From Paragemmobacter straminiformis (lineage in GTDB: Bacteria > Pseudomonadota > Alphaproteobacteria > Rhodobacterales > Rhodobacteraceae): a stretch of DNA of 60,241 nucleotides. Each line of letters starts with the position of its first letter. Positions within the stretch are counted from its first letter, which is position 1. Positions 1 to 12,100 of this stretch are shown piece by piece. Location of the stretch: NCBI RefSeq assembly GCF_014243445.1, contig NZ_JACLQD010000008.1:1-60241 (forward strand), read 5' to 3'. The position numbers and the translations under genes were made by a program. Under the pieces are notes generated by a model. The model ran no database searches. It was not told the origin of the DNA and saw only the letters and a list, made by a program, of their open reading frames with translations.

Positions 1-3000
1 CGCCCAGCAGCGTGTCGTTCCCGACACCCCCCTTCAGCGTGTCAGCCCCGTCCCCACCGTCAACAACATCATTCCCGCTGCCCCCATCAACACTGTCAGA
101 ACCGATCCCGCCGTATAGCTGGTCGTTTCCGGTGCCACCGGCGAGCGTGTCGTTGCCGTCATTGCCAAGCAGGCGGTCATCCTCGCTGCCGCCGTCGAGG
201 CTGTCATTGCCCAGGCCGCCATCGAGTGTGTCGTTGTTTTCGTTGCCGGCCAGAGTGTCGTTGCCGTCACCGCCCGAAACGCTGTCGTTGTTCAGGCCGC
301 CCGAAAGGGTATCACTCCCCGCGCCACCATCCAGCGTGTCGTTGCCCGCGCTGCCGGTGATGCTGTCGTCGTCACCGCCACCCGCAACAGAGTCGTTTCC
401 GTCACCCCCGGCGAGGGTGTCGTTTCCGGCACCACCGGCGAGCGTGTCATTGCCGGTGCCGCCGTCGAGACTGTCGGTGCCAAGACCGCCATCGAGGCTG
501 TCATTGTCCTCGTTGCCACTGAGCGTGTCGTTGCCGTCGCCGCCGGAGAGGGTGTCATCTCCGAAGCTGCCGACGAGCTTGTCGTCGCCTTCAGCTCCGT
601 CGACCACATCGTTCCCGTTGCCGGCAAAGACCGAGTCATTGCCCGCACCTGCCGCGACGCTGTCGTTACCGGCACCGCCATCGACGGTATCGTCACCCGC
701 GCCTGCGGCGACCGTGTCGTCGCCCAGACCCGAGGCGACCGAGTCGTTGCCCGTTCCCGCGGCAAGGCTGTCATTGCCTGCGCCACCGACCAGGGTATCG
801 TTGCCCGCCCCGCTGTCGGCATTGATGGGTCCGGTTGCCGCGCTGCCGTTCAGGCTGTCGCTGCCGGATCCGGTCAGAACCTTTTCGATTTCCGAGAAGG
901 TGACATCCACGCCCGCATCGGCATCGAGGCCGTTGACCGTGCCGTTCTTGGGGTTGGTTCCATAGATGACGGTCTGCGCCGCCGAACCTGCCGAGAGGTC
1001 AAGCTGATCGCCCGCGTCACCGTTTGCGGCATCGTCGGCCGCGCCCTGCGTGCCGTCGGTGCCGCCGTTGACGGTGGCGGCAATGTCGGCGCCGGTATCG
1101 GTGCTGTCGACGGTGAACACATCGTCGCCCGTGCCACCAGAGGCAGAATCCGCGCCGCCAAAGGCGATGTCATCATCTCCGGCCCCGCCCGAAAGCGTGT
1201 CGGCACCCGGACCACCCGAAAGCGTATCGGCACCGTCGCCACCGTTCAGGCTGTCGTTGCCGTCACCGCCCGAAAGACTGTCTTCGGCCGCGCCACCATC
1301 GAGCGTGTCATTTCCCGCCCCGCCGGCAAGGGTATCGCGCCCGTCGCCACCGGTCAGGCTGTCGTTGCCCGCCCCGCCGTCGAGGCTGTCGTTGCCAAGA
1401 CCACCCGACAGCGTGTCGTCGCCCAAGCCACCCGAGGCCGTGTCATTGCCGTCATCACCTGCGAGGCTGTCGTTGCCGACATTGCCGTCGAGGCTGTCGT
1501 CGCCCGTGCCGCCCGACACCGTGTCATTACCCAGTCCGGCATCGACCGTGTCGTTTCCGGAACCGGCCGACACGCTGTCATCGGGTTGGGCACCGTCGAT
1601 CTGGTCGCCCTGCGGATCGGTATAGGGCGTGCCGCCGGGGCCGCTGGTCGGGGTGATGTTATCCCCCGAAGCGGTGCCGTCGATGACCCCGTTGCTGTCG
1701 ACAAGGACCTGCTCGATCTGGGAATAGGTGATCGTGACGGTCTGTCCGGCCTTGTTCGTATAGGTCGCCGTGCCTGCCTCGGGGCCTGTCGGTGTCAGGA
1801 CGACATTCGCAAGGCCGCGCAGGTCGAGCACATCGCCCGAGCCGCCGTTCGTCGGATCCGTCAGATCCTCGGCCGACTCGCCGCCGATGATGGTGATGGG
1901 CGCGGTTCCGGCAAGATCGGGATCGATGCGGAATTCGTCATCTCCGTCACCGCCATTTGCGGTGTCGCCCGCGCTGGCCACGATATCGTCGTCGCCTGCG
2001 CCGCCGGAAAGGGTATCGTTGCCGACACCGCCTGCCAGCAGGTCAGAGCCGTCGCCTCCGGACAGGCTGTCGTTGCCATCGCCGCCGTCGAGCGTGTCGT
2101 TGCCGACATCACCCGAAACCGTGTCATTTCCGGTTCCGCCAAGGAGCGAGTCGTTGCCGTCGCCACCCGAAAGGGTGTCGTCATTCGCGCCACCGTCCAG
2201 CGTGTCGTTGCCAAGGTCGCCCGAGAGGCTGTCGTTGCCTGCACCACCGGTCACAGTATCGTCGCCCGCGCCGCCCAGCGCCGTATCGGCACCGTCACCA
2301 GAGGCAATACTGTCATTGCCGTCGCCGCCGCTCAGGCTGTCGGCGTCGGCGCCCCCGTCGAGGCTGTCGTTGCCAAGGCCGCCCGCAAGGGTATCGGCCC
2401 CGTCGTTTCCGGCAAGGGTATCGGCCCCGTCGCCGCCAGATGCCGAGTCGTTTCCGGCACCGCCAAGCAGCGCATCATTGCCCACGCCACCGTCGAGGGT
2501 ATCGGCCCCGGCGCCACCGTCGAGGCTGTCATCACCGACGTTTCCGGCAAGGCTGTCGTTGCCTTCGCCGCCCGCGACGGTGTCGTTGCCCTGACCGGCA
2601 TCGACGGTGTCATTGCCCGCGCCCGCGGCGATAGTGTCGTTCGGGCCGTCGGCCCCGTCGATTTGGTCGCCCTGCGGGTCGGTGAACGGCGTGCCGCCCG
2701 GACCGCTTGTCGGGGTCATGTTGTCGCCGCCGCCGGTTCCGTCGACCGTGCCATTGGCGCTGAGCAACACGTTCTCGATTTCCGAGAAGTTGATCGTGAC
2801 GAGTTGACCTGCAGCGTTGCGATAGGTTGCCGTGCCGCTTTCCGAGGTGCCGGTCAGCGGGTTGGGGTTGGTGTAGGTCACCACAACATCCGTCAACCCG
2901 CGCAGGTCAAGCACGTCGCCGATACGGCCACCGGGGTTGTTGGTCGGGTCGGTCAGATCTTCGCTGGCCTCGCCACCCGTGACCGTGATCGGGGTCGATC

Positions 3001-6000
3001 CGGCAAGCGTCGGGTCGATGGTAAAGACATCGTCGCCATCGCCGCCATTCGCCGTATCGCCCGCGCCGACGACGAAGGAATCGTCGCCCGCACCGCCCGA
3101 AAGCGAGTCGTTGCCTTCGCCACCGGCCAGAGTGTCCGAACCTTCGCCGCCGGACAGCGTGTCATTGCCCGTGCCGCCGACAAGGCTGTCGTTGCCGACA
3201 CCGCCGACAAGGCTGTCGTCGCCGGTTCCGCCATCGAGCGTGTCGTTGCCTTCGTCACCGGCCAGCGTGTCCTTGCCATCGCCGCCGATCAGCGAGTCAT
3301 TGCCCAGACCGCCGCCAAGGCTGTCGTCGTTCGCGCCACCGTCGAGCGTGTCGTCGCCCGTGCCTCCGGCAAGGGTGTCGTTGCCCGCGTCGCCTGTCAG
3401 GCTGTCATTGTCGGCGCCGCCATCGAGGCTGTCGTCACCCGGACCTCCGGCAAGCGTATCGTTGCCGTCGCCGCCCGCCAGCGTGTCGTTGCCATCACCG
3501 CCTGCAAGGCTGTCAGCGCCCGCTCCGCCTGCAAGGCTGTCATTGCCGGCACCGCCGTCCAGCGTGTCGTTGCCCAAGCCGCCGTCAAGCGTGTCATTGC
3601 CTGCGCCACCGGCAAGGCTGTCGTTGCCGTCGCCGCCCGACAGGGAATCCGCCCCTGCGCCGCCGTCGACGGTATCGTTGCCCGCACCTCCGGCGACCGT
3701 ATCATTGCCTGCGCCACCCGTGACCGAGTCATTGCCAGCGCCGCCGTCGACGACGACCGGACCTGTCGCGGCCGAGGCATCGACCGTATCGGCACCCGTC
3801 CCCGTCAGAACCTTTTCGATTTCCGAGAACGCGATATCGGTCGCGGCATCGGCATCCAGCCCGTTGACGGTGCCGGTCTTCGGGTTTGCACCGAAAACGA
3901 CCGTCTGCGCGGTCGTGCCGCCTGACAGGTCAAGCACATCGCCCGCGTCGCCATTCGCGGCATCGTCCGCCGCGCCCTGCGTGCCATCGGTGCCCCCGTC
4001 GACGGTTGCGTTGACGTTGGCATCCGTATCCGTCGGATCGAGGGTAAAGACATCGTCACCCGTGCCGCCGGTGGCCGAATCCGCTCCACCGATCGCGATA
4101 TCGTCGTCACCCGCGCCGCCCGCAAGCGTGTCAGCTCCGGGGCCGCCTGCAAGGGTGTCGGCACCAGCGCCACCGGCCAAGCTGTCATTCCCGGCCCCGC
4201 CCGTCAGGCTGTCTTCGGCAGCCCCACCGTCGAGCGTGTCGTTTCCAGCCCCGCCGTCCAGCGTATCCGTGCCGTCACCGCCAGCGAGGCTGTCGTTGCC
4301 ATCGCCGCCACCAAGGCTGTCGTTCCCAGCCTCGCCTGCAAGGGTATCGTCGCCGACACCGCCCGCGACCGTGTCATTGCCATCGCCTCCGGCAAGGCTG
4401 TCGTTGCCGACATTGCCGTCGAGGCTGTCATTGCCCGTGCCGCCTGCAACCGTATCGTTGCCCAACCCTGCATCGACCGTGTCGTTTCCGGCACCGGCGT
4501 CGACGTTGTCATTGGGCTCGGCCCCGTCGATCTGGTCACCCTGCGGGTCGGTGAACGGCGTGCCGCCCGGCCCGCTTGTCGGGGTCATGTTGTCGCCACC
4601 CGCCGTTCCGTCGACGACGTTGTTCGAGTCGATCAGGATCTTCTCGATCTCGGAATAGGTGATCGTGACGGTCTGGCCCGCCGCATTGGTATAGGTCACC
4701 GTTCCGGATTCAGGACCGGTCGGCGTAAGAACCACATTCTGCAAGCCCCGCAGGTCGAGCGTATCGCCGGTCCCGCCGTTCGTCGGGTCGGTCAGGTCTT
4801 CGATAGTTTCGCCACCGACAATGGTGATGGGGGCGCTGCCCGACAGGGTCGGGCTGACCTTGAAGATATCGTCACCCGAGCCGCCGTTCGCGGTATCTCC
4901 GGCACCGACAAACAGGCTGTCATCGCCGTCACCGCCGTCAAGCGTATCATTGCCTTCGCCACCGCCCAGAGAGTCGGACCCCGCCCCGCCTGCAAGGCTG
5001 TCGTTCCCCGTGCCGCCGTCGAGCGTGTCGTTGCCCAAGCCACCGTCGAGCGTGTCGCTGCCATCGCCGCCAAGCAGCGAGTCGTTGCCGTCACCGCCTG
5101 CAAGGCTGTCGGCATCGGCACCGCCGTCAAGCGTATCATCGCCCGTCCCGCCAAGCAGCGTGTCATTGCCGACATCGCCCTTCAGGCTGTCATTGTCGGC
5201 CCCGCCGTCGAGGCTGTCATTCCCCGCGCCACCGTCCAGCGTGTCGGCTCCGGTATCGCCAGCCAGCGTATCGGTGCCGTCGCCGCCGCTCAGGGAATCC
5301 GGACCGGCCCCGCCTGCAAGGCTGTCGCTCCCCGTGCCGCCGTCGAGCGTATCGTTGCCCAAGCCACCGTCGAGCGTGTCGCTGCCATCGCCGCCAAGCA
5401 GCGAGTCGTTGCCGTCACCGCCTGCAAGGCTGTCGGCATCGGCACCGCCGTCGAGCGTATCATCGCCCGTCCCGCCAAGCAGCGTGTCATTGCCGACATC
5501 GCCCTTCAGGCTGTCATTGTCGGCCCCGCCGTCGAGGCTGTCATTCCCCGCGCCGCCGTCCAGCGTGTCGGCTCCGGTATCGCCAGCCAGCGTATCGGTG
5601 CCGTCGCCGCCAAGCAGCGAGTCATTTCCGTCGCCGCCTGCAAGGCTGTCGTTCCCCGTGCCACCGTCGAGCGTGTCCGCCCCCGCGCCGCCGTCGACCG
5701 TGTCGTTGCCGGTGCCGCCGTCCACGCTGTCGTCGCCTGCGCCTGCCCCGACGCTGTCATTGCCGCCCGCCGCAAGAATGGTGTCGTTCAGGTTCGCCAG
5801 GCCGTCGATCTTGTCGCCGTCCTTGTCGGTGAAGCCCGGCGGCATGATGTCATCGCCGTCGGTCCCGTCGACGATACCGTTCGGAACGGCGAAAATCGTG
5901 CAGGTGGTGAAGTCGGGCGTGGCGTTCGGATCGACCGCCTTGTCGAACCACAGAAACTGGTAGCTGAAGTTGTTGAAATAGAATTGCTGGTTCGTGGCCG

Positions 6001-7420
6001 TCGGGCTCCACGAGCCGTTGGTGTTCTGCTTCCAGCCCGCCGCAAGGGCAGCGGTGGAAAAGGCCGCTTCCTGTCCGGGAGGGGCCTTGATGCTGGCCCC
6101 GTTGCCGCCGAAGCCGTCGGAGGAAACGACCTGGCTTGTTTCGTTCGTGGCAGGCGCGCCGAGGACGAGGTTGTCGTTGCCCCCCGCCATCGTGATCTGC
6201 CCGACGACATACCAGCCGTCGCCGATCTGGATGTATTCGTTGCGGCCCGCGGTCGGGTTGTTGCTTCCCGAGATGTTTCCGCCGACCGAGAGATTGTCAC
6301 CGATGACGACGCCGTTCTTGGCATCGGTGCCGCCGAACACCACGCTGTTCGTGACGGTGAGGTTGTTGCCGATGCGGACGAGCTGGTCGGTTACGTTGCT
6401 GCCAAGGTTCACGTCGCCCTTGACGGTAACGAAGTTGCCGATCGCAAGGCAGTTCTCGGCGTTGTTCGAGTTCATCGCGATCGTGCCGACACCCTTGGCA
6501 CCGATGATCGTATTGTCGCCGATCTTGAGGTCGTTGTCGCTGAAGTTCGAATTCAGGAAGATGTTCGCGCCGACATCGGAATTGGCCCCGATGATGACGG
6601 TGTTGTTGCTGTAGTTCGAATGCAGATCGACGTTGAACCCGATCGAGGCGTTGTTGCCCACGATGAAGCTGTTGTTCGAATAGTTCGACTCCATCGCGAC
6701 CGTGCCGGTGATGACCAGATTGTCACCTGCCGTGAAGGCCATCGAGTTCTGGTCGCCCGGCGTGCCGTTGCCGATCATGTTGACGGTGCCGTTGATCCGC
6801 GCGTCCTGACCAAGGGTCACGGTCTTGTCGACGTTGTTGCCCGGCAGCACGACGTCGCAATTGAAGGTGGCACGGTCGCCGGCCACAAGATCCATCTTGG
6901 AATCGAAGCCGTTCATCGTGACCTGGGTGTTGAAGGTCACGTCGCTTCCGACAGTCACCTTGCCGACGGTGCTGTCGCCCATGACGATACCGTTGAAGGT
7001 AACGCCATTTCCTGCGGTGATCGTATCGGTCCCCGGCGAGCCGACGATCTGGCCCACGGTCGAGCCGCTGCCTGCGTCGACGGTGATGTTCTTGGCACCG
7101 GCAGCGTTGAACTGCATCGCATCGGCATCGACACCCGCGCCGATGTTCACCGTGGCGTCGATACCGGGGTTGAAGGTCGTGATAAGCCCGTTCGTCTGCG
7201 GAACGCCGGTGACGTTCTGGTTCAGGTTCACGGTCACCGAACCGGTCTGTCCGTTCGCGAGCTGGATGGTACTGTTCGCGTTCACACCGCCGTCGACGAA
7301 GAAGACGTCGCCGGGCTGCGCGGTGATGACACCTGCGTTGACCTGCGGATAGCCGTTGACGTTGCCGGGATCGATGGTTCCGACGGGTGCACCAGCGGCA
7401 ATGATGTAATAGGTGGCCAT
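1..7420 (-). CDS. Giant RTX (hemolysin-type calcium-binding repeat) protein, C-terminus outside window
   Basis: The reading frame opens at the ATG at 7418-7420 and is still open at the left edge, giving at least 2,473 codons. I checked the frame at several points along it and it is unbroken. Residues about 110-425 form an IGxN-type beta-solenoid of roughly 23-residue rungs. From about residue 540 onward the protein is almost entirely GGxGxDxLx nonapeptides, which bind calcium in this family. Non-repeat inserts occur between them: type A near 4925-4510, 3090-2640 and 1995-1590, and type B near 4110-3780 and 1180-820. Type A carries a [12 protein letters not shown]-like segment. Such proteins normally leave the cell by type I secretion and act at the surface or in biofilm; no type I transporter lies in the window. 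The start lacks a clear Shine-Dalgarno site. The RTX identity is certain; an adhesin role is inference. Confidence 0.93.
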   Translation of the reverse strand, partial: MATYYIIAAGAPVGTIDPGNVNGYPQVNAGVITAQPGDVFFVDGGVNANSTIQLANGQTGSVTVNLNQNVTGVPQTNGLITTFNPGIDATVNIGAGVDADAMQFNAAGAKNITVDAGSGSTVGQIVGSPGTDTITAGNGVTFNGIVMGDSTVGKVTVGSDVTFNTQVTMNGFDSKMDLVAGDRATFNCDVVLPGNNVDKTVTLGQDARINGTVNMIGNGTPGDQNSMAFTAGDNLVITGTVAMESNYSNNSFIVGNNASIGFNVDLHSNYSNNTVIIGANSDVGANIFLNSNFSDNDLKIGDNTIIGAKGVGTIAMNSNNAENCLAIGNFVTVKGDVNLGSNVTDQLVRIGNNLTVTNSVVFGGTDAKNGVVIGDNLSVGGNISGSNNPTAGRNEYIQIGDGWYVVGQITMAGGNDNLVLGAPATNETSQVVSSDGFGGNGASIKAPPGQEAAFSTAALAAGWKQNTNGSWSPTATNQQFYFNNFSYQFLWFDKAVDPNATPDFTTCTIFAVPNGIVDGTDGDDIMPPGFTDKDGDKIDGLANLNDTILAAGGNDSVGAGAGDDSVDGGTGNDTVDGGAGADTLDGGTGNDSLAGGDGNDSLLGGDGTDTLAGDTGADTLDGGAGNDSLDGGADNDSLKGDVGNDTLLGGTGDDTLDGGADADSLAGGDGNDSLLGGDGSDTLDGGLGNDTLDGGTGSDSLAGGAGPDSLSGGDGTDTLAGDTGADTLDGGAGNDSLDGGADNDSLKGDVGNDTLLGGTGDDTLDGGADADSLAGGDGNDSLLGGDGSDTLDGGLGNDTLDGGTGNDSLAGGAGSDSLGGGEGNDTLDGGDGDDSLFVGAGDTANGGSGDDIFKVSPTLSGSAPITIVGGETIEDLTDPTNGGTGDTLDLRGLQNVVLTPTGPESGTVTYTNAAGQTVTITYSEIEKILIDSNNVVDGTAGGDNMTPTSGPGGTPFTDPQGDQIDGAEPNDNVDAGAGNDTVDAGLGNDTVAGGTGNDSLDGNVGNDSLAGGDGNDTVAGGVGDDTLAGEAGNDSLGGGDGNDSLAGGDGTDTLDGGAGNDTLDGGAAEDSLTGGAGNDSLAGGAGADTLAGGPGADTLAGGAGDDDIAIGGADSATGGTGDDVFTLDPTDTDANVNATVDGGTDGTQGAADDAANGDAGDVLDLSGGTTAQTVVFGANPKTGTVNGLDADAATDIAFSEIEKVLTGTGADTVDASAATGPVVVDGGAGNDSVTGGAGNDTVAGGAGNDTVDGGAGADSLSGGDGNDSLAGGAGNDTLDGGLGNDTLDGGAGNDSLAGGAGADSLAGGDGNDTLAGGDGNDTLAGGPGDDSLDGGADNDSLTGDAGNDTLAGGTGDDTLDGGANDDSLGGGLGNDSLIGGDGKDTLAGDEGNDTLDGGTGDDSLVGGVGNDSLVGGTGNDTLSGGEGSDTLAGGEGNDSLSGGAGDDSFVVGAGDTANGGDGDDVFTIDPTLAGSTPITVTGGEASEDLTDPTNNPGGRIGDVLDLRGLTDVVVTYTNPNPLTGTSESGTATYRNAAGQLVTINFSEIENVLLSANGTVDGTGGGDNMTPTSGPGGTPFTDPQGDQIDGADGPNDTIAAGAGNDTVDAGQGNDTVAGGEGNDSLAGNVGDDSLDGGAGADTLDGGVGNDALLGGAGNDSASGGDGADTLAGNDGADTLAGGLGNDSLDGGADADSLSGGDGNDSIASGDGADTALGGAGDDTVTGGAGNDSLSGDLGNDTLDGGANDDTLSGGDGNDSLLGGTGNDTVSGDVGNDTLDGGDGNDSLSGGDGSDLLAGGVGNDTLSGGAGDDDIVASAGDTANGGDGDDEFRIDPDLAGTAPITIIGGESAEDLTDPTNGGSGDVLDLRGLANVVLTPTGPEAGTATYTNKAGQTVTITYSQIEQVLVDSNGVIDGTASGDNITPTSGPGGTPYTDPQGDQIDGAQPDDSVSAGSGNDTVDAGLGNDTVSGGTGDDSLDGNVGNDSLAGDDGNDTASGGLGDDTLSGGLGNDSLDGGAGNDSLTGGDGRDTLAGGAGNDTLDGGAAEDSLSGGDGNDSLNGGDGADTLSGGPGADTLSGGAGDDDIAFGGADSASGGTGDDVFTVDSTDTGADIAATVNGGTDGTQGAADDAANGDAGDQLDLSAGSAAQTVIYGTNPKNGTVNGLDADAGVDVTFSEIEKVLTGSGSDSLNGSAATGPINADSGAGNDTLVGGAGNDSLAAGTGNDSVASGLGDDTVAAGAGDDTVDGGAGNDSVAAGAGNDSVFAGNGNDVVDGAEGDDKLVGSFGDDTLSGGDGNDTLSGNEDNDSLDGGLGTDSLDGGTGNDTLAGGAGNDTLAGGDGNDSVAGGGDDDSITGSAGNDTLDGGAGSDTLSGGLNNDSVSGGDGNDTLAGNENNDTLDGGLGNDSLDGGSEDDRLLGNDGNDTLAGGTGNDQLYGGIGSDSVDGGSGNDVVDGGDGADTLKGGVGNDTLLG
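820..4925 (-). repeat. Long-period internal duplication in the RTX gene (period 2,931 bp)
   Basis: Three independent landmarks recur at exactly 2,931 bp (977 codons). The CTGGTC of the type A insert lies at 4532 and 1601. CGCGCCCTGCGTGCC of the type B insert lies at 3971 and 1040. CGTTGAC lies at 3862 and 931. The copies therefore span about 3750-4925 and 820-1995. They are clearly similar but have diverged at many synonymous positions. A third type A insert, near 2663, is not part of this spacing. Confidence 0.85.
4987..5634 (-). repeat. Recent in-frame tandem duplication of 324 bp (108 codons) inside the RTX gene
   Basis: The segment starting CGCCTGCAAGGCTGTCG at 4987 recurs at 5311, and GACATCGCCC at 5171 recurs at 5495, both 324 bp apart. 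The two copies differ at only a few bases over about 300 bp and then diverge near 5287/5611. The unit equals twelve RTX nonapeptides, so the frame is kept. Confidence 0.92.
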
Positions 7421-8166
7421 ACTCGTAAACTCTCGACTATCCGGCCCCGTCGGGGTCGCGGAGGAAATGGGGAAGCAAACGGCGCTGCACCGGAGGCCGC
7501 TTCGCGAAGGAGATCAGCTGAGGTGGGAACTCTGCCTACGTGTCACGCGGCCCGTGCGGGCGGCGGCGCTGGCGAGGACGACCCTGATCGATGTCCGGCC
7601 CTGCGGCGGGACAAGGGGGCGTTCCGGTCTATGGAGTATCATGGCAGTGAACCCTTGCGACTGGTAAAACGAAAACACACCGACGGGATCGCCCCGACGC
7701 ACCCTGCCGACACCCCGTGTTTCCTGCCCCCACATGAAACACGCGTACCGACGCGGGCCGTCGCGACGGGATCGAATCCGAATCCACGCCTAGCGGTCAC
7801 CGTAGCAAAGCGATGCGGCCCCGGTCCTATCGGATGTCGCAAAAGGATCAATTCGACTAAAATTAATACGTAAGTTCACCTTTGCGTAATACTTTTGGCT
7901 GTATCCGAGTCACGAATGCCACTTCACGCCGGAAACACGGCATTTGATTGTTTCCATAGTTCGGCAGACCCGCGCGCCCCGACCGCGCATGACGCCAGTT
8001 TCACTTGGCGACAGGCGCAAAGACGTAAAAACCGCCGCGCGCACGGCCGATATACGGCAGAATGTATGAAACTGGCGTTTTTCACATCCGACGTCGCTTG
8101 AAATGAAACTCGTCACGGTCTTAGTAGACGTTACGTAGGTACGAGTGTCGTGACTGGAGCGAGTGG
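7421..8166. other. 746-bp divergent intergenic region between the giant RTX gene and the LytTR gene
   Basis: No convincing gene was found in either strand. The region must hold the promoter of the RTX gene and that of the LytTR gene. Its AT-richer part, about 7850-7900 and 8080-8150, is the likely promoter area. A 12-bp inverted repeat lies at 7992-8078 (separate entry). CGTAA occurs at 7869, 7885 and 8024, but I could not match it to a known operator. Confidence 0.6.
7992..8083 (+). promoter_or_regulatory. Perfect 12-bp inverted repeat closing a 63-nt loop, followed by a T run
   Basis: ACGCCAGTTTCA (7992-8003) pairs perfectly with TGAAACTGGCGT (8067-8078), which is followed by TTTT on the plus strand. 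Inside the loop, shorter pairings are possible (GGCG with CGCC, and CCG-atata-CGG), so a branched RNA is conceivable. The element ends about 84 nt before the LytTR start codon. It could be a leader attenuator, a small RNA with its own terminator, or a protein-binding site. No known riboswitch family was recognised. Confidence 0.5.
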
Positions 8167-9126
8167 ATGAGTGTCTCTCGGGGAACTGTTCCCTTGGCGG
8201 AAATAAGGTTTGCTGACGGAAAGCGCTATTGGATCGCGCCCGCACCGGTCAGCGAGTTCCTTTTGAACCCCGTTTTCCTGAAATTCTTCCTGTGCTGTCT
8301 TCTGATCTACGGGCTTCTCGACGCGAACAGCGCCACCGAGGCCGCGCGCGAGACCGGGTTCGCGACCATCGTCCTTTGGACCCTGATCGGTGGCATCGCC
8401 CTGCTCTGGTTTGCTGCGGTGCTTGCCGTCCTGCGGTTCCTGTGGCGGCGCGGTCTGGTGCGGGTGATCTATACACCCTTGGTCACCCTGACGCTTTTCG
8501 TCTTTGCCGCATCGGCGACGCGTCTGGTCCTGAACGGGTTTCCACACTGGCAATCACTGCTCGAGGCCGCCTGGATCGACGGGCTGGTGCGGGATATGAT
8601 CGTCATCATCGTGATGGATATCCTGTTCGGCAGTTTCGTTGCGCCGATGCATCCGGTGTTCCTGCCCCATCCTTCCGGCAAGCCCGAGGGCAACGAACCC
8701 CTTTCCGCAACCGTCATGGCGGCAGGCATCGAAACCGGTCCCGCGACAAGCCTGCCTGAACCGGGCGTCGAACATCCGGCCGCGAATGACACCGCCGTCC
8801 GCATCGGTGCAGAGGACATCTTTCCTGCCGAGCTGGTCTATATCCGCGCCGAGGACCACTATCTGCGCGTCGTCACCACGCGGCGGCGCATCCTTACCCG
8901 CGGGCGGCTTTCGGATGCGCTGGCCCAACTGGATTTCCGCCTTGGCATTCAGGTGAACCGCTCAACATGGGTGGCCTTTTCCGCCATCGAAGGGGTCGAG
9001 GATGACAGCAAGGGTATCCAGACCCTGACGCTGACAGGAGGCGAGACGGAGCGCGTGGCGCAATCGCGGCGGATCGCCTTTCAAACGGCGATGACCGGTT
9101 GGGCGGCGGCGACAGGAACAGTCTAG
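8167..9126 (+). CDS. Membrane-anchored LytTR-family transcriptional regulator
   Basis: 319 residues. The N-terminal half has about four hydrophobic membrane segments (near residues 38-52, 65-88, 97-115 and 135-155). A linker of about 50 residues follows, then a C-terminal LytTR DNA-binding domain (about residues 210-310) with the typical RAEDHYLRV, RGRLSDAL and VNRSTWV motifs. There is no receiver domain, so the signal is probably sensed in the membrane. The start is supported by GGAGCGAG about 9 nt upstream. The gene is divergent from the giant RTX gene and convergent with the RTX-Hint gene, sharing a CTAG stop with the latter. Control of these surface proteins is a position-based inference. 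Confidence 0.88.
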   Translation: MSVSRGTVPLAEIRFADGKRYWIAPAPVSEFLLNPVFLKFFLCCLLIYGLLDANSATEAARETGFATIVLWTLIGGIALLWFAAVLAVLRFLWRRGLVRVIYTPLVTLTLFVFAASATRLVLNGFPHWQSLLEAAWIDGLVRDMIVIIVMDILFGSFVAPMHPVFLPHPSGKPEGNEPLSATVMAAGIETGPATSLPEPGVEHPAANDTAVRIGAEDIFPAELVYIRAEDHYLRVVTTRRRILTRGRLSDALAQLDFRLGIQVNRSTWVAFSAIEGVEDDSKGIQTLTLTGGETERVAQSRRIAFQTAMTGWAAATGTV

Positions 9127-12100
9127 CTTGCGATGCGCAAAAGCGGGCGCTGCGCGGCGCGGCTGACGACCGGCACGACAGGCGCGCGCGCGTCGAGCAG
9201 ATCGCGCCGTCGCGCCACCGGGCGCGCCGTCGGCCCGTAAACATCGGCCGCCGGGGCCTGACCCGTCAGGCAAGGTGCCAGCGCCGGAAAGCGCGCAGCC
9301 AGATCGGCGACGGCGGCTTCGCCCAGTGCGGCAAGCGCGACCGGACCGGGGTAAAGCGTTTCTGTCGCCATGCCGTTGGCAAAGACGATGGAATGGCACC
9401 CCAAGAGGATGTGGTGATAGGTCACCTGCTTCTTGCCCCGCGCAAGTCGGAACCGCTTGTCTCCGATTGCGGCAAGATGGCCTGCGCGAACGAACACCTC
9501 GGCCCCGTCAAGCCGGGCAAGGATCGCATGGTTGGGCGACACCATGACATCGCCACGGTTGCCCATCGCACCGTCACGGATGACGACGGGGCGCAGCAGG
9601 GGTTCCCGATCCAGCGCGGCGCGGTCCAGATGGCGACGGCCCGCCCAGAGGATCGGCTGTAGACCGTGATCGAGTGTCATGACCAGATCGCCCGCGCGCA
9701 GGTCTTCGACAGGGCGCTCGCCGCGATCCGTCAGGATCAGGCTGCCCGAGGTGAAACAAGGCACACCGATCCGCGCGAGGTTGTGCTTGCCCCTGACTTG
9801 CGATGGCGCAACCCCCTGAAGCACCAGCCTTTCGCCCATCGGAAAGGTCAGCACGGCATTGCCCGCGCCATCGTCCGTCACGACAATGTCGGCCCAGTCG
9901 ACCGGGTTGCCCTGCAAATCGCGCAAGGCCGAAACGTCGATCTGGTCGCTGGCCGCCACCCCGCCCGAAACAGGCGTGCGCTGGAAATCGAGGATCTGGT
10001 CGGAACCGCCATTCGCCGTCAGGAAAAAGACGTTCTGTCCGGCACCGCCCGAAAGCGTATCGTCGCCCGCGCCGCCGGTCAGAAGATCGTTGCCCTGTCC
10101 GCCGGAGATCAGGTCGTTGCCATCATCGCCCAGCAGCGTGTCATCGTCGATGCCGCCATCGAGGCTGTCGCTTCCCGTGCCGCCGTAAAGCAGATCGGCA
10201 TCGTCCGCGCCAAGGACCGAGTCATTGCCCGCGCCGCCATAGATCGTATCGCGTTCATTGGCGGGGGCGAGATCGGTCGCGTCGGTGATGACGGTCGTAT
10301 CGACTTCGGTCGGGAAGGTGCCGCCAAAAATGGTGTCGTCACCGTCGCCGCCGTCGATGCTGTCCGACCCCTCGTTGCCCGCTATGCTGTCGTTGCCCAG
10401 TTCGCCAAGGACAGTATCGGCATCGAATCCGGCGTCGAGCGTATCGGCCCCGATGCCTCCGTAGACAAGGTCGGCGTCATCGCCGGTCAGGACCGAGTCG
10501 CTGCCGGCGCCGCCAAAGACCGTGTCGCGGTCGTCAAAGGGGTTCGCGTCGCCGACGAATGTGCCGGGGTAGCCGATGTCAGGCAGGCCCACCGTCGGGC
10601 GGGTGTTGATGAGATCATCGCCGTCGTCGCCGTAGACAAGATCGCTGCCGTCGCTGCCAAAGACCGTATCGTTGCCAATGCCACCCAGAACGGTGTCGTT
10701 GCCCGCATCGGCGCGGACCGAATCTGCGCCGTCACCGCCCAGAATGCTGTCGTTGCCAGCTCCGCCGGTGAAGGAATCGTCACCCGCAGCGCCGTCGAGC
10801 AGGTCTTCGCCCGCGCCACCGTCGAGAGAGTCGTTGCCGATCCCGCCGTAGACAAGATCGTTATCCTCGTTTCCGGCAAGGGTATCGCTTCCGTCTCCGC
10901 CGTAGAGCGTATCGTTCCCAAGGCTTCCGAGCGCGCGGTCGGCACCGTCGCCGCCGTCGATACTGTCATCGCCCGCGCCCGAGCCGAGCGTATCGTTTCC
11001 GATCCCGCCAAGAAGCGTGTCGTTGCCCGTGCCGCCATCGAGCGAGTCATTGCCGTCTGCGGCGTCGAGAAGATCGTCGTCCTCGTTGCCGGCCAGAATA
11101 TCGTCGCCGGTGCCGCCCAAGACGATGTCATTGCCGAAACCGCCCGAGAAGCGGTCGTTCCCCAAGCCGCCGTCCAGCGTATCGTTGCCGGTGCTTGCCG
11201 TGATGCTGTCGTCACCGTCCTGGCCGAGGAGTGAATCGTTGCCCGCCCCCCCGATGAAAGAGTCGTTTCCAGCACCGCCTTCGAGCGTGTCGTTGCCGTC
11301 GCCGCCGTCCAGCGAGTCGCTGCCCGTTCCGCCATAGACAAGGTCGCTGTCCTCGTTGCCGGCCAGCGTGTCGTTGCCGTCACCGCCAAAGGCCGTGTCG
11401 TTGCCGAAACTTCCGGTGACACGGTCATCACCCGCTCCGGCATCGACGTAGTCGTTCCCGTCATTGGAAAAGACCGTATCGTTTCCGCCACCGGAATCGA
11501 CCCAGTCGTTGCCCGCGCTTCCGAAAACCGAGTCGTTGCCTACACCCAGCACGATCCGTTCGATCTGCGAAAACGTGACGGTGGTGAAATTGTCGTTCAG
11601 CGCGCCGGTTTCGGCGGCGCTCATGTTGATGTTGACGTTGACGCCCAGCGCCGAGGCATCGAGAACGTCGCCGGTCGTTTCGGCTGTCTCGCCGCCAAGG
11701 ATCACATCCGTGCCGAAACCCGTTTCGATGAAGAAGGTATCGTCGCCATCGTCACCGGACAGAGAGTCGGGACCCGTCCCGCCATAAAGCCGGTCATTGC
11801 CGAGCCCGCCGAAGAGGGTGTCGTTTCCGGCCTCGCCGAATAGCAGGTCGGCCCCGTCCTCGCCCCGAAGGGTGTCGTTGCCAAGCCCCCCGTAAAGCGT
11901 GTCATTCCCCGCCCCAGCCGAGAGCGAGTCGTTCGCGTCACCCGCCCAGAGGATGTTCGCGGCCGTCGAGCCGGTCAGCGTATCGTTGAACGATGTCCCA
12001 AGCAGGTTTTCAAAGCCTGCAATCGTGTCGCCCAGCGCCCCGCCCGATGTCGCCCCGGTTGCAAGGTTGACCGAAACGGCTGTCGTCGAGTCGGAATAGT

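Noticed and set aside
1586-4658. Very long plus-strand open frames (up to about 780 codons) opposite the RTX repeats
   Set aside because: They are antisense shadows. Their products are monotonous Ser/Pro/Leu or Val/Ala repeats that mirror the GGxGxDxLx codons, with no start signals.
1-5800. Regular short repeats that look CRISPR-like
   Set aside because: The periodicity is 27 bp (nine codons) inside one open frame, with variable repeats and no unique spacers. It is RTX coding sequence.
7866-8137. CGTAA/TACGTA repeats as LytTR binding sites
   Set aside because: The spacing is irregular and none matches the LytTR consensus fully; TAAGTTCAC at 7871 is one mismatch away but has no partner site.
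9666-11234. 522-codon plus-strand open frame opposite the RTX-Hint gene
   Set aside because: Same repeat-derived antisense artefact; the minus-strand protein has clear RTX and Hint motifs.
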